This document shows, in pieces, positions 1 to 7,019 of a stretch of 34,786 nucleotides of DNA. The notes under the pieces were generated by a model. It searched no databases, was not told the origin of the DNA, and saw nothing but the letters and a program-made list of their open reading frames with translations. Position 1 is the first letter of the stretch, and each line of letters begins with the position of its first letter. Made by a program: the position numbers and the translations under genes. Origin of the DNA: Thermodesulfovibrio aggregans (lineage in GTDB: Bacteria; Nitrospirota; Thermodesulfovibrionia; Thermodesulfovibrionales; Thermodesulfovibrionaceae); assembly GCF_001514535.1 (NCBI RefSeq), contig NZ_BCNO01000001.1, positions 902,016 to 936,801 on the forward strand, read 5' to 3'.

Positions 1-470
1 CACCAATTGGTGAGGGTAATTACAGGCTCTATGGATACACAACGAATAAGAGATTTGAAAACTGGGATACCGATGCATACAAAGCATTGAAAGGAGTTGG
101 AGTATCCTTTGACCAGCAGTTGATAAAAGACATACTTGGAGCATTTTTCCGTGCAGGCTGGCAGGATGACTCTGCAAAGGTAGATTATAACAGAATGTTT
201 TCACTTGGATTGAATCTAAATGGAAGTGTGTGGGGTCGTAAGGATGATGAAATAGGCGTTGGTTATGCCTATTTAAAGAGTCCATCAAAGAATGAAGAGT
301 TAAAACACAGTCAGGTATTTGAGTCTTATGTGAAGTTTAAGCTTTTTTCTTGCAAATTTCTCAGTTCAGACATAACCCTTGATTATCAGTACATTCGTGA
401 TACTGCAAGAGAATCAGACAACACAAAGGCAGGACATGTTTATGGCGTAAGATGGAATATTAACTTTTAA
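1..470 (+). CDS. OprB-like outer-membrane porin, C-terminal part (gene starts before window)
   Basis: The reading frame is open from base 3, so this is the 3' end of a longer gene. About 155 residues are visible. They show alternating aromatic/glycine beta-strand patterns (YRLYGY, GAFFRAGW, SVWGR, IGVGYAY, DYQYIRD) and a terminal phenylalanine (NINF), the usual signal for outer-membrane barrel insertion. The 'LYGY... FDQQL... RAGWQ... L.L.GS.WGR.DD..G.GYAY' arrangement resembles the C-terminal half of OprB (carbohydrate-selective) porins. The TTG at 87 is probably an internal codon. The stop is only 13 bases before the nickel-transporter gene nikK and a good Shine-Dalgarno sequence lies between, so the porin is probably cotranscribed with the transporter. 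Its substrate cannot be read from the sequence; sugar specificity should not be assumed. Confidence 0.75.
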   Translation, partial: PIGEGNYRLYGYTTNKRFENWDTDAYKALKGVGVSFDQQLIKDILGAFFRAGWQDDSAKVDYNRMFSLGLNLNGSVWGRKDDEIGVGYAYLKSPSKNEELKHSQVFESYVKFKLFSCKFLSSDITLDYQYIRDTARESDNTKAGHVYGVRWNINF

Positions 471-483
471 AGGAGGTTGAACC

Positions 484-1254
484 ATGAAAGGTTTTACAAA
501 GCTTTTAATCAGCATTATTGGAGTTTTATTCTTTACAGGTGTAGCTTTTGCACACTTTGGAGTGATTATGCCTTCTGATGACATTATCGGAGAAAAAGAC
601 CCAAAAAAAATCACTCTTAAAGTTTACTTCATGCATCCATTTGAACAGGAATGGCTTAACATGGAAAAACCTAAGACTTTTGGCGTAATGCTCGGAGATG
701 AAAAAACTGATTTGCTGAATACGCTTGTTAACAAAAAGGTAAAAGGCAAAAGTGCCTGGGAGACTACCTTTACAATCAAGCGCCCTGGAGACTACATCTT
801 TTACCTTGAGCCAGAGCCTTACTGGGAGCCTGCTGAGGAAAAATTCATAGCTCACTATCCAAAGGTTGTTGTTCAGGCTCTTGGAAAAGAGGAAGGATGG
901 GATAAGGAAGTAGGACTTCCAATTGAAATAGTGCCTCTTACAAGACCCTATGGACTCTGGGTTGGAAATGTATTTCAGGGAGTTGTTAAGGTAAATGGAA
1001 AGCCTTTACCCTTTGCAGATGTTGAAGTTGAATACTTTAACGAAGGTGGCAAGGTTAAAGCACCAAAGGAACCCTATATTACACAGGTTATAAAAGCTGA
1101 TGCAAACGGAGTATTTACTTATGCAATTCCAAAGGCTGGATGGTGGGGCTTTGCAGCTCTTACAGATGCTCCATATAAGATTAAGAAAGATGGGAAAGAA
1201 TATCCTGTTGAAATAGGAGGAATTATCTGGGTTAAAGCAAGGGAGATGAAATAA
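484..1254 (+). CDS. nikK: NikK-like periplasmic component of nickel/cobalt ECF transporter (DUF4198 family)
   Basis: A 256-residue secreted protein. Residues 1-23 are a clear signal peptide with an AFA cleavage motif, so the mature protein should begin His-Phe-Gly. The rest is beta-rich and matches DUF4198, including a C-terminal Ig-like part (residues about 160-250, 'GKPLPFADVEVEYF', 'GVFTYAIPKAGWWGF'). DUF4198 proteins next to cbiM/nikM genes have been described as the accessory subunit NikK of nickel transporters; the exact role is unsettled, probably periplasmic metal capture or delivery. An AGGAGG Shine-Dalgarno precedes the ATG. The stop codon overlaps the nikM ATG by one base, which argues for tight coupling. 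The metal (Ni or Co) is inferred from context only. Confidence 0.8.
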   Translation: MKGFTKLLISIIGVLFFTGVAFAHFGVIMPSDDIIGEKDPKKITLKVYFMHPFEQEWLNMEKPKTFGVMLGDEKTDLLNTLVNKKVKGKSAWETTFTIKRPGDYIFYLEPEPYWEPAEEKFIAHYPKVVVQALGKEEGWDKEVGLPIEIVPLTRPYGLWVGNVFQGVVKVNGKPLPFADVEVEYFNEGGKVKAPKEPYITQVIKADANGVFTYAIPKAGWWGFAALTDAPYKIKKDGKEYPVEIGGIIWVKAREMK

Positions 1255-1847
1255 TGCATATATCAGAGGGAGTTCTTTCTGCGCCGGTATTAATTACCGG
1301 CGCTGTGCTTTCTTTAGCTGGATTAACATTGGGGCTTCGCAAGATAAAAAATGAAGACATACCAAAGGTTGCTGTTCTTTCCTCTGCCTTTTTTGTTGCT
1401 TCATTGATTCACATCCCCATTGGGCCAACCTCTGCTCATCTGGTTTTAAACGGGCTTGTTGGAATGCTTCTTGGCTGGGCAGCCTTTCCATCTATCTTTG
1501 TTGGACTTGTGTTACAGGCTTTGCTTTTCCAGTTTGGTGGACTTACAACTCTCGGTGTAAACACCTTTGCAATGGCAATGCCAGGGGTTCTGTCGTATTA
1601 TGCCTTCAGAGGAATGCTTAGAAAAGGTAAAAATTTAGCATTTGCTGGAGGTTTTCTTGGTGGAGCTTTGGCTTTAATTATAGCAGCAGTTTTTATAAGC
1701 ATTGCTCTGATTGAAACTGAAAAGAGCTTTATTGGTGTTGCAGGAACTCTTCTCGCCATGCATCTTCCAATTGCTGTGATTGAAGGAATTATTACAGGTT
1801 TTGTTGTCATATATCTTAAAAAAGTTAAACCGGAGGCACTGGCATGA
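1254..1847 (+). CDS. nikM: NikM/CbiM nickel/cobalt-binding S component
   Basis: A 197-residue polytopic membrane protein with about six hydrophobic segments. It begins Met-His-Ile-Ser-Glu-Gly, the hallmark of the CbiM/NikM family, in which the amino-terminal Met-His segment plugs into the protein and binds the metal. Further conserved histidines are at residues 53 and 62 ('LIHIPIGPTSAHL'); one of these probably completes the metal site. This is the substrate-specific subunit that works with NikQ and NikO. The length is typical of NikM without the extra NikN subunit. Its start overlaps the nikK stop and its stop overlaps the nikL ATG. Nickel is favoured over cobalt because NikK and NikL are the reported partners of nickel systems and no cobalamin genes are nearby. 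Confidence 0.88.
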   Translation: MHISEGVLSAPVLITGAVLSLAGLTLGLRKIKNEDIPKVAVLSSAFFVASLIHIPIGPTSAHLVLNGLVGMLLGWAAFPSIFVGLVLQALLFQFGGLTTLGVNTFAMAMPGVLSYYAFRGMLRKGKNLAFAGGFLGGALALIIAAVFISIALIETEKSFIGVAGTLLAMHLPIAVIEGIITGFVVIYLKKVKPEALA

Positions 1848-2443
1848 GAAATCATATATTTAATAAACTTTTTCAGGCAATGATTGTCCTGCAAGTTATT
1901 CTTTTTCTCTTTAACTCTGCCTATGCTCATAAGGTTAGTGCCTATGCATACAGAGAGGGAGATAAAGTGTTTGGCGAATGCTACTTTGTTGATGGCTCAC
2001 CCTGTAAAAACTCTCGGGTTCAAGTCTATGATAGCAAAGGAAACAAAATTACAGAAGTTACAACTGATGAAAAAGGGAAATTTAAATTTACCACTTCAAA
2101 CACAGGGCAGTTAAAAATAGTAATTCCTGCAGGTGAAGGGCATAGAGCGGAATACATGCTTGAGGCAGCAGAAAAAGTTGAAAAAAAGGACATTAAAAAA
2201 TCAGAGCCTGAAAAACAACCTGAAAAAAAAGAAATACCCAAGACATCTTTAAATAAAGAAGAACTTAAACAGATCATTGATGAAGCTATTGATGCGAAAC
2301 TTCAGGGATTGAGAACTGAGCTGATGGATTTACGAAAGCAGATGGATAAAATAAGCATAAGAGATATAATTGGAGGAATTGGATATATATTCGGAGTCTG
2401 GGCTATAATTATGCTTCTTAAAAGAAAGAAAAATGCATCTTGA
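1844..2443 (+). CDS. nikL: NikL-like accessory protein of nickel transporter
   Basis: A 199-residue protein with a signal peptide (residues 1-28, cleavage after AYA, leaving an N-terminal His-Lys). A small carboxypeptidase-regulatory/Ig-like beta domain follows (about 30-110, 'DGSPCKNSRVQVYDSKGNK'), then a lysine/glutamate-rich charged linker (about 112-145), a probable coiled coil (about 145-170), and one C-terminal membrane helix (about 175-193) ending in a KRKK stop-transfer tail. This architecture matches NikL, described with NikK as replacing NikN in some nickel transporters. The ATG overlaps the nikM stop (ATGA), and the 3' end overlaps nikQ by 11 bases. Low-complexity lysine in the linker makes homology there uninformative. 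The function is assigned from architecture plus operon position. Confidence 0.72.
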   Translation: MRNHIFNKLFQAMIVLQVILFLFNSAYAHKVSAYAYREGDKVFGECYFVDGSPCKNSRVQVYDSKGNKITEVTTDEKGKFKFTTSNTGQLKIVIPAGEGHRAEYMLEAAEKVEKKDIKKSEPEKQPEKKEIPKTSLNKEELKQIIDEAIDAKLQGLRTELMDLRKQMDKISIRDIIGGIGYIFGVWAIIMLLKRKKNAS

Positions 2444-3176
2444 GGAATTTTCAGAAGGAAATAGCTTTCTACACAGAGCAGACCCACGGATAAAGATTCT
2501 GGTATTTTGCTTATTTAGTGTGCTCTGTGCAGTATCCTCGGGCATAAAAACTCCTTTAATTTATCTTTCCTATTCACTAATCCTTCTTGTAATTTCTCAG
2601 GTAAGGTTCAAACCTTTAATTTCAAGACTTTTTTTTGCAAATTTCTTTATAATTTTTATTTGGCTTTTTATCCCCTTAACGTATCCAGGGAATCCCCATA
2701 TAGAGATAGGTTCAATAAGAATAAGTCTTGAAGGAATTAAATATGCTCTATCAATAACAATTAAATGCAATGCAATAATCATTGCCACCATATCTTTGCT
2801 TTCAACATCCTCTGTTTTTTCCCTTGCCCATGCTATGCTTCATCTTAAAATGCCCAAAAAACTGGTTACCTTATTTTTCCTCTTTTATCGCTACATAACT
2901 GTAATTCATGATGAATACTTAAAGATAAAAAGGGCTGCTGCTTTGAGAGGCTTTGTGCCAGCGACAAATCTTCATACCTATAAGACCTATGCCTATATTG
3001 TTGGGGGGATGCTTATAAAGAGCCTTGAAAGAGCAGAGGAAATTTATAAAGCCATGTTATGTAGGGGATTCAATGGATATTTCCCTCTTTTTGAGCATTT
3101 TCAAATAAAAAAAAGTGATATAATATTCGGTGTTATTTCAACAGCAATTATCATTTTAGTGTGGGTTGAAAGTTGA
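2433..3176 (+). CDS. nikQ: NikQ/CbiQ transmembrane energy-coupling subunit (EcfT family)
   Basis: A 247-residue membrane protein of the CbiQ/EcfT family. It opens with 'SFLHRADPRIKIL', the family signature in which the D-P-R-x-K stretch precedes the first membrane helix. It has four to five hydrophobic segments and two cytoplasmic coupling motifs near residues 165-210 ('AAALRGF' and 'KAMLCRGF'), corresponding to the Ala-x-x-x-Arg-Gly motifs that dock on the ATPase. It couples ATP hydrolysis by NikO to metal import through NikM. The gene overlaps nikL at the start and nikO at the stop (TTGA). Confidence 0.87.
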   Translation: MHLEEFSEGNSFLHRADPRIKILVFCLFSVLCAVSSGIKTPLIYLSYSLILLVISQVRFKPLISRLFFANFFIIFIWLFIPLTYPGNPHIEIGSIRISLEGIKYALSITIKCNAIIIATISLLSTSSVFSLAHAMLHLKMPKKLVTLFFLFYRYITVIHDEYLKIKRAAALRGFVPATNLHTYKTYAYIVGGMLIKSLERAEEIYKAMLCRGFNGYFPLFEHFQIKKSDIIFGVISTAIIILVWVES

Positions 3177-3832
3177 AGGAACCGTTAATAAGCTTAAAAA
3201 ATATTTTCTTTAACTATGACAGTAGAGTTGTGTTCAAAGATTTAAACTTTGATGTCTATGAGGGAGACAGAATCGGGCTTATTGGTCCAAATGGTTCGGG
3301 CAAAACAACTCTTTTGCATATAATCATGGGACTGCTTAAACCTCAATCAGGAGTTGTTGAAATATTTGGAAAAATGAGAAAAAAAGAGAGAGATTTCATA
3401 GAGGTGAGGCAGAAAATAGGCTTTCTATTTCAGGACTCGGACAATCAGCTTTTCTGTCCTACTGTAAAGGAAGATATAGCTTTTGGTCCTCTAAATCTTG
3501 GAAAATCTAAAGAAGAGGCTATGAATATAGTAAAAGATACTCTGGAAATTCTTGGCTTAAGAGGGTTTGAAAACAGGGTTACCTATAAACTTTCAGGAGG
3601 AGAAAAGAGACTCGTAGCATTAGCAACAGTCATAGCCATGAACCCAGTCTGCTATCTTCTTGATGAACCAAATGCAGGTCTTGACGAGAATACCTCAGGA
3701 AAAGTTTTAAACTATCTAAAGAGAAATGCGAACACCTATATCGTAGTCTCTCATGATAGAGATTTCATAGAAGCAGTTGCAGAAAAAATCTATTTTTTAA
3801 AAGACGGGAAATTAATACTGACAGAATTTTGA
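3173..3832 (+). CDS. nikO: NikO/CbiO ATP-binding subunit of metal ECF transporter
   Basis: A 219-residue ABC ATPase. Visible motifs in order: Walker A GPNGSGKTT (about residues 38-46), Q-loop 'FLFQDSDNQLF', signature LSGGEKR (about 141), Walker B 'CYLLDEP' and switch histidine 'VVSHDRDF'. The asparagine-rich 'QDSDNQLF' Q-loop is typical of ECF-type ATPases. The protein is shorter than many CbiO proteins (about 250-280), lacking a C-terminal extension, but the ATPase core looks complete. The start used is TTG, overlapping the nikQ stop; no ATG with a better ribosome site is seen upstream of the first beta strand. It energises the NikKMLQ complex. Confidence 0.87.
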   Translation: MKEPLISLKNIFFNYDSRVVFKDLNFDVYEGDRIGLIGPNGSGKTTLLHIIMGLLKPQSGVVEIFGKMRKKERDFIEVRQKIGFLFQDSDNQLFCPTVKEDIAFGPLNLGKSKEEAMNIVKDTLEILGLRGFENRVTYKLSGGEKRLVALATVIAMNPVCYLLDEPNAGLDENTSGKVLNYLKRNANTYIVVSHDRDFIEAVAEKIYFLKDGKLILTEF

Positions 3833-3873
3833 GTTGTTGCGATTTTAACTGTTTTATTTTAAAATACTCCTTA

Positions 3874-4266
3874 ATGAATAAAGACAATAACATCCATCCC
3901 CGGGTACGTAACAGAAGGGTTCATCTTGCCAATGAAAGAACTTTTCTTTCCTGGATAAGAACAAGCATAGGAATAATGGTATTTGGATTTGTAGTTGAAA
4001 AATTTGGACTTTTTTTAAAGCAACTGTATTTATTCACAGGTAAAGAACTTCCGTCCAGGCATGGAGAGTACTCAAGCTTTTTTGGAGTATTTCTTATCTT
4101 TCTCGGAGCTTTTATGGGATTTCTTGCTTTTATAAGATATAAAAAAGTAGAAAAACAGATTGATGAAGATGCCTATCAGCCTTCTATTGTACTTGATTTG
4201 CTTCTAATTATAGCACTTCTTGCAATTGCAATTTTTCTTATCATTTATTTAATTCACAGTATTTAA
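3874..4266 (+). CDS. DUF202 (YidH-type) small membrane protein
   Basis: With the ATG at 3874 the protein has 130 residues. An upstream TTG at 3829 would add 15 residues that do not look family-like, so I prefer the ATG, although neither has a strong Shine-Dalgarno. The N-terminus 'RVHLANERTFLSWIRTSIG' is the DUF202 signature. Three hydrophobic segments follow (about 30-55, 72-92, 105-128), as in the family. DUF202 proteins have no firmly established biochemical role. The gene follows nikO after about 40 bases and may be the last member of the nickel operon. Its stop codon overlaps the 3' end of the convergent ffh gene, leaving no space for a terminator between them. Confidence 0.72.
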   Translation: MNKDNNIHPRVRNRRVHLANERTFLSWIRTSIGIMVFGFVVEKFGLFLKQLYLFTGKELPSRHGEYSSFFGVFLIFLGAFMGFLAFIRYKKVEKQIDEDAYQPSIVLDLLLIIALLAIAIFLIIYLIHSI

Positions 4267-5585
4267 AATGGAAATATCTTTGGTAGTTTAAACCCTTTAC
4301 CATGCTTCATTTTTTTCATTAGCTTTTTCATCTCATTGAACTGCTTGATCAGTCTGTTTACATCTGTTACAGTTGTTCCACTCCCTTTAGCAATTCTTAT
4401 TCTTCTACTGGCATTTAAAATCTTGGGATTTCTTCTCTCTTCAGGAGTCATGGAGTTTATAATTGCCTCTACCTTTACAAACTCCCTTTCATCTATTTTT
4501 ATATCCTTCAATATCTTATGAGCTCCCGGGAGCATTGAAAGAATATTTTCAAGAGGTCCCATCTTTCTCATTTTTCTAATTTGATCTCTTAAATCTTCAA
4601 ATGTGAACTCTTCTTTTTCAATCTTTTTCTTTAGTTTTTCAGCTTCTTTCTCATCATAAGCTTTCTGTGCCTGTTCAATAAGAGTAAGAACATCTCCCAT
4701 GCCGAGAATTCTATTTGCCATTCTATCAGGATAAAACTCTTCAAGAGCATCAAGCTTTTCTCCTGTTCCAATAAGTTTTATAGGCTTACCTGTTACCTCT
4801 TTTATTGAAAGAGCAGCACCACCACGAGCATCGCCATCCATCTTTGTTAGAATCACTCCAGTAATTCCTATCTTCTCATTGAAACTTTTTGCAATATTTA
4901 CAGCATCCTGTCCTGTCATTGCATCAGCTACAAATAAAATTTCATGAGGATTAAGAATTTCTTTTATATCTTTAAGTTCTGTCATAAGTTCTTCATCAAC
5001 ATGCATTCTTCCTGCAGTATCAACAATTACAGGATCCATTCTATCAATTAAAGCTTTTTTAAGAGCTTCTCTGCATACTTGCCTTGGATCTTTAATTTCA
5101 TAAGAATGAAATACCGGGATATCTATCTGTTTGCCCAGAGTAACAAGCTGGTCAATTGCTGCAGGTCTCTGTAGATCTGCTGCAACAAGCATTGGTCTTC
5201 GTCCCTGTTTCTTGAAAATTCTTGCAAGCTTTGCTGAGGTTGTTGTTTTTCCAGAACCGTGCAAACCCACCATCATAAAAATAGTTGGTGGATTTGGACT
5301 TAAATTAATTTTAGCAGTTGTTCCTCCTAAAAGCTCACATAGTTCGTCATAAACAATCTTTATTACTTGCTGTGCCGGTGAAAGACTTTCAAGAATTTCC
5401 TTACCTATTGCTTTCTGACGAACTCTTTCAATAAAAGATTTGACAACCTTAAAATTAACATCTGCTTCAAGAAGAGCAATTCTAATCTCTTTTAAAGCTG
5501 CGTCAACATCCTCTTCTTTGAGAATTCCTCTACCTTTTAGCTTTTTAAATATGGCATCAAGTTTCTCAGTTAGTGCCTCAAACAA
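4263..5585 (-). CDS. ffh: Signal recognition particle protein Ffh (SRP54 GTPase)
   Basis: A 440-residue protein of the usual Ffh length. The N domain (about 1-90) is followed by a GTPase domain with G1 'GLHGSGKTT' (about 107), 'DTAGRMH', 'TKMDGDARGG' and 'GTGEK', and a methionine-rich M domain (about 300-440) with 'GSGTTVTDVNRLI' for 4.5S RNA binding and 'KKLMKKMKHGKGF' near the end. It recognises signal sequences as they leave the ribosome and targets them to FtsY/SecYEG. The start is TTG: AGGAGG lies six bases upstream, and the overlapping ATG frame closes after three codons. The gene is third in a trxA-tlpA-ffh unit, beginning three bases after the tlpA stop. Confidence 0.95.
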   Translation of the reverse strand: MFEALTEKLDAIFKKLKGRGILKEEDVDAALKEIRIALLEADVNFKVVKSFIERVRQKAIGKEILESLSPAQQVIKIVYDELCELLGGTTAKINLSPNPPTIFMMVGLHGSGKTTTSAKLARIFKKQGRRPMLVAADLQRPAAIDQLVTLGKQIDIPVFHSYEIKDPRQVCREALKKALIDRMDPVIVDTAGRMHVDEELMTELKDIKEILNPHEILFVADAMTGQDAVNIAKSFNEKIGITGVILTKMDGDARGGAALSIKEVTGKPIKLIGTGEKLDALEEFYPDRMANRILGMGDVLTLIEQAQKAYDEKEAEKLKKKIEKEEFTFEDLRDQIRKMRKMGPLENILSMLPGAHKILKDIKIDEREFVKVEAIINSMTPEERRNPKILNASRRIRIAKGSGTTVTDVNRLIKQFNEMKKLMKKMKHGKGFKLPKIFPF

Positions 5586-5588
5586 TCA

Positions 5589-6083
5589 TTACCTCCTGAG
5601 TAAAGAATCAATATCTTTATTTAACAACTCAAAGGTATTTTTTGTTATACCTCTATATATCTGAGCAATCCGCTTATTCTTTAAGATAAAAAAATTAGGG
5701 AAACCATAAACATTATATAATTTTTTTACCTTTACATCTGCTATGAACAGAGGATATTCAATTCCTCTATCTTTTGCAAACTCGATCAACTTGTAAGTAT
5801 CTTTTATTTCATCGTTAAATAAAACTCCAATTATTTGAACATCCTCAGATTTAAATTTTTTATAAAGACTGTTTATATCAGGAATTACATAATCACAGGC
5901 AAAACATTTATTTGATAAAAATTCTATTAAAATAACCTTTCCTCTGATCTGATAGAGCTCAATGTTTTTACCATCTTGAGTAGTAAGAAAAAAATTAGGA
6001 GCAAGCTCACCTTTATTTAGTGCAGCTTGCCCCAACTGAGGAAAAATCACAAGTAAGATTATAACTAAAAGTTTTTTCACCAA
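5589..6083 (-). CDS. TlpA/ResA-like periplasmic thiol-disulfide redoxin
   Basis: A 164-residue protein with an N-terminal signal peptide (residues 1-20, 'LVIILLVIFPQLGQA'). An AhpC/TSA-type redoxin fold follows: 'GELAPNFFLTTQDGKNIELYQIRGKVILIEF', a CxxC motif (Cys-Phe-Ala-Cys, about residues 57-60) and the cis-proline region 'VYGFPNFFILKNKRI'. TlpA/ResA proteins reduce disulfides outside the cytoplasm, for example in cytochrome c maturation; the substrate here is unknown. The CFAC active site is unusual compared with the common CxPC. The start is TTG, directly abutting the trxA stop; a GTG is the next codon, so the exact start is uncertain by one residue. Confidence 0.8.
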   Translation of the reverse strand: MVKKLLVIILLVIFPQLGQAALNKGELAPNFFLTTQDGKNIELYQIRGKVILIEFLSNKCFACDYVIPDINSLYKKFKSEDVQIIGVLFNDEIKDTYKLIEFAKDRGIEYPLFIADVKVKKLYNVYGFPNFFILKNKRIAQIYRGITKNTFELLNKDIDSLLRR

Positions 6084-6416
6084 TTAACTGTTTAGAAGAC
6101 TGTCAAGTTTACTCTTTAAGATAGACTTTGGGACAACACCTACAATCTGATCAACTCTCTGTCCATCTTTGAAAAACATTATCGTTGGGATTCCCATAAT
6201 TCCATAACGAGTTGCAATATCTGGATTTTCATCTGTATTAAGCTTTCCTACCTTTATTTTTCCTGCATATTCTTTTGCAAGTTCCTCTATTGTAGGAGCA
6301 ATTATTCTACAAGGTCCACACCATGGTGCCCAAAAATCTACCATTACTATTCCTTTTGAGTTTAAAACTTCTGTTTCCCATTTAGCACTTGTAAGCTCTA
6401 AAATGCCTTCAGCCAT
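6084..6416 (-). CDS. trxA: Thioredoxin
   Basis: A 110-residue thioredoxin with the classic WCGPC active site in 'VDFWAPWCGPCRIIAP' (about residues 24-38), the 'KVGKLNTDENP' strand and the cis-proline 'GIMGIPTIMFFKDG'. I choose the ATG at 6416 because GGAGGT sits five bases upstream; the in-frame GTG four codons earlier lies inside that ribosome site. It is a cytoplasmic disulfide reductase. It heads the trxA-tlpA-ffh unit, so a cytoplasmic and an exported redoxin are made together, although electrons normally need a membrane carrier such as CcdA/DsbD to pass between them; none is in the window. Confidence 0.93.
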   Translation of the reverse strand: MAEGILELTSAKWETEVLNSKGIVMVDFWAPWCGPCRIIAPTIEELAKEYAGKIKVGKLNTDENPDIATRYGIMGIPTIMFFKDGQRVDQIVGVVPKSILKSKLDSLLNS

Positions 6417-6453
6417 TTTTACCTCCACAGATATTTTGTAAACAACTCTTTTA

Positions 6454-6482
6454 AATTAATCTTTTCTTTGTTATTTTGTCAA
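6454..6482 (-). promoter_or_regulatory. Candidate sigma70-type promoter for trxA-tlpA-ffh
   Basis: On the minus strand a perfect TTGACA (6482-6477) is followed, after 17 bases, by TTAATT (6459-6454), a weak -10. It lies between the hsp20 terminator and trxA. The -35 match is strong and the -10 match poor, so the call is tentative. Confidence 0.4.
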
Positions 6483-6505
6483 TTTTAAACCTTTTTTCTT
6501 TAGAT

Positions 6506-6541
6506 ATAAAAAAAACCGAGTCTGCTCAAAACAAACTCGGG
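6506..6541 (-). terminator. Intrinsic terminator after hsp20
   Basis: On the minus strand a six-pair stem CCGAGT/ACTCGG (arms 6540-6535 and 6521-6516) with a 13-base loop is followed by a run of eight T residues (6515-6508). It sits 10 bases after the hsp20 stop and ends the dnaJ-hspR-clpB-hsp20 unit, separating it from trxA. Confidence 0.85.
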
Positions 6542-6551
6542 TCTTTAAATT

Positions 6552-7001
6552 TTACTCTAATGGAATCTTTATTTCTCGTGGTTTTGATTCCTCTTTTCTT
6601 AAAATAACTATCTCAAGTAAGCCATTCCTGAGATTTGCTTTAACTGAAGATTTATCCACATCTGATGGCAAATTAATGGTTCTTGAAAAAGGTCCATAGC
6701 TTCTTTCATTCAAGATATAGTCTTCCTCAGAAACACCTTCAGGTTTTTTTATTTCTCCTTTGATTAAAAGTCTATCATCAGTAATAGTTAAATCAATATC
6801 CTGTTTATCAACCCCTGGAATTTCTACCTGAATAACCAGCTCATTTCCTCTTTCAAAAATATCCACATTTGGAGAAATGATTCCCTCTGCTGTTACTGTT
6901 TTTCTCCTTCTTACAGGTGATAGAAACTCCTCAAAGAGCCTGTCCATCTCTTTTCTAATCTCCTCAATCTCTTTTAAAGGACTCCATTTTACAATAGCCA
7001 T
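6552..7001 (-). CDS. Small heat shock protein, Hsp20/alpha-crystallin family
   Basis: A 149-residue protein. An N-terminal arm (about 1-40, 'EEIRKEMDRLFEEFLSP') leads into an alpha-crystallin domain (about 45-138) with 'NVDIFERGNELVIQVEIPGV' and the signature 'VKANLRNGLLEIVI' (the A-x-x-x-x-G-x-L motif). The C-terminal 'REIKIPLE' carries the I-x-I/V-type oligomer-linking motif. It is an ATP-independent holdase that binds unfolding proteins and hands them to ClpB/DnaK. It is the last gene of the heat-shock unit, 18 bases after clpB, with its own AGGAGGTG ribosome site, and an intrinsic terminator follows. Confidence 0.92.
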   Translation of the reverse strand: MAIVKWSPLKEIEEIRKEMDRLFEEFLSPVRRRKTVTAEGIISPNVDIFERGNELVIQVEIPGVDKQDIDLTITDDRLLIKGEIKKPEGVSEEDYILNERSYGPFSRTINLPSDVDKSSVKANLRNGLLEIVILRKEESKPREIKIPLE

Positions 7002-7019
7002 TTTACACCTCCTAAATTT

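Noticed and set aside
87-470. Short porin starting at TTG 87
   Set aside because: The frame continues upstream with porin-like residues, so this is an internal codon of a truncated gene.
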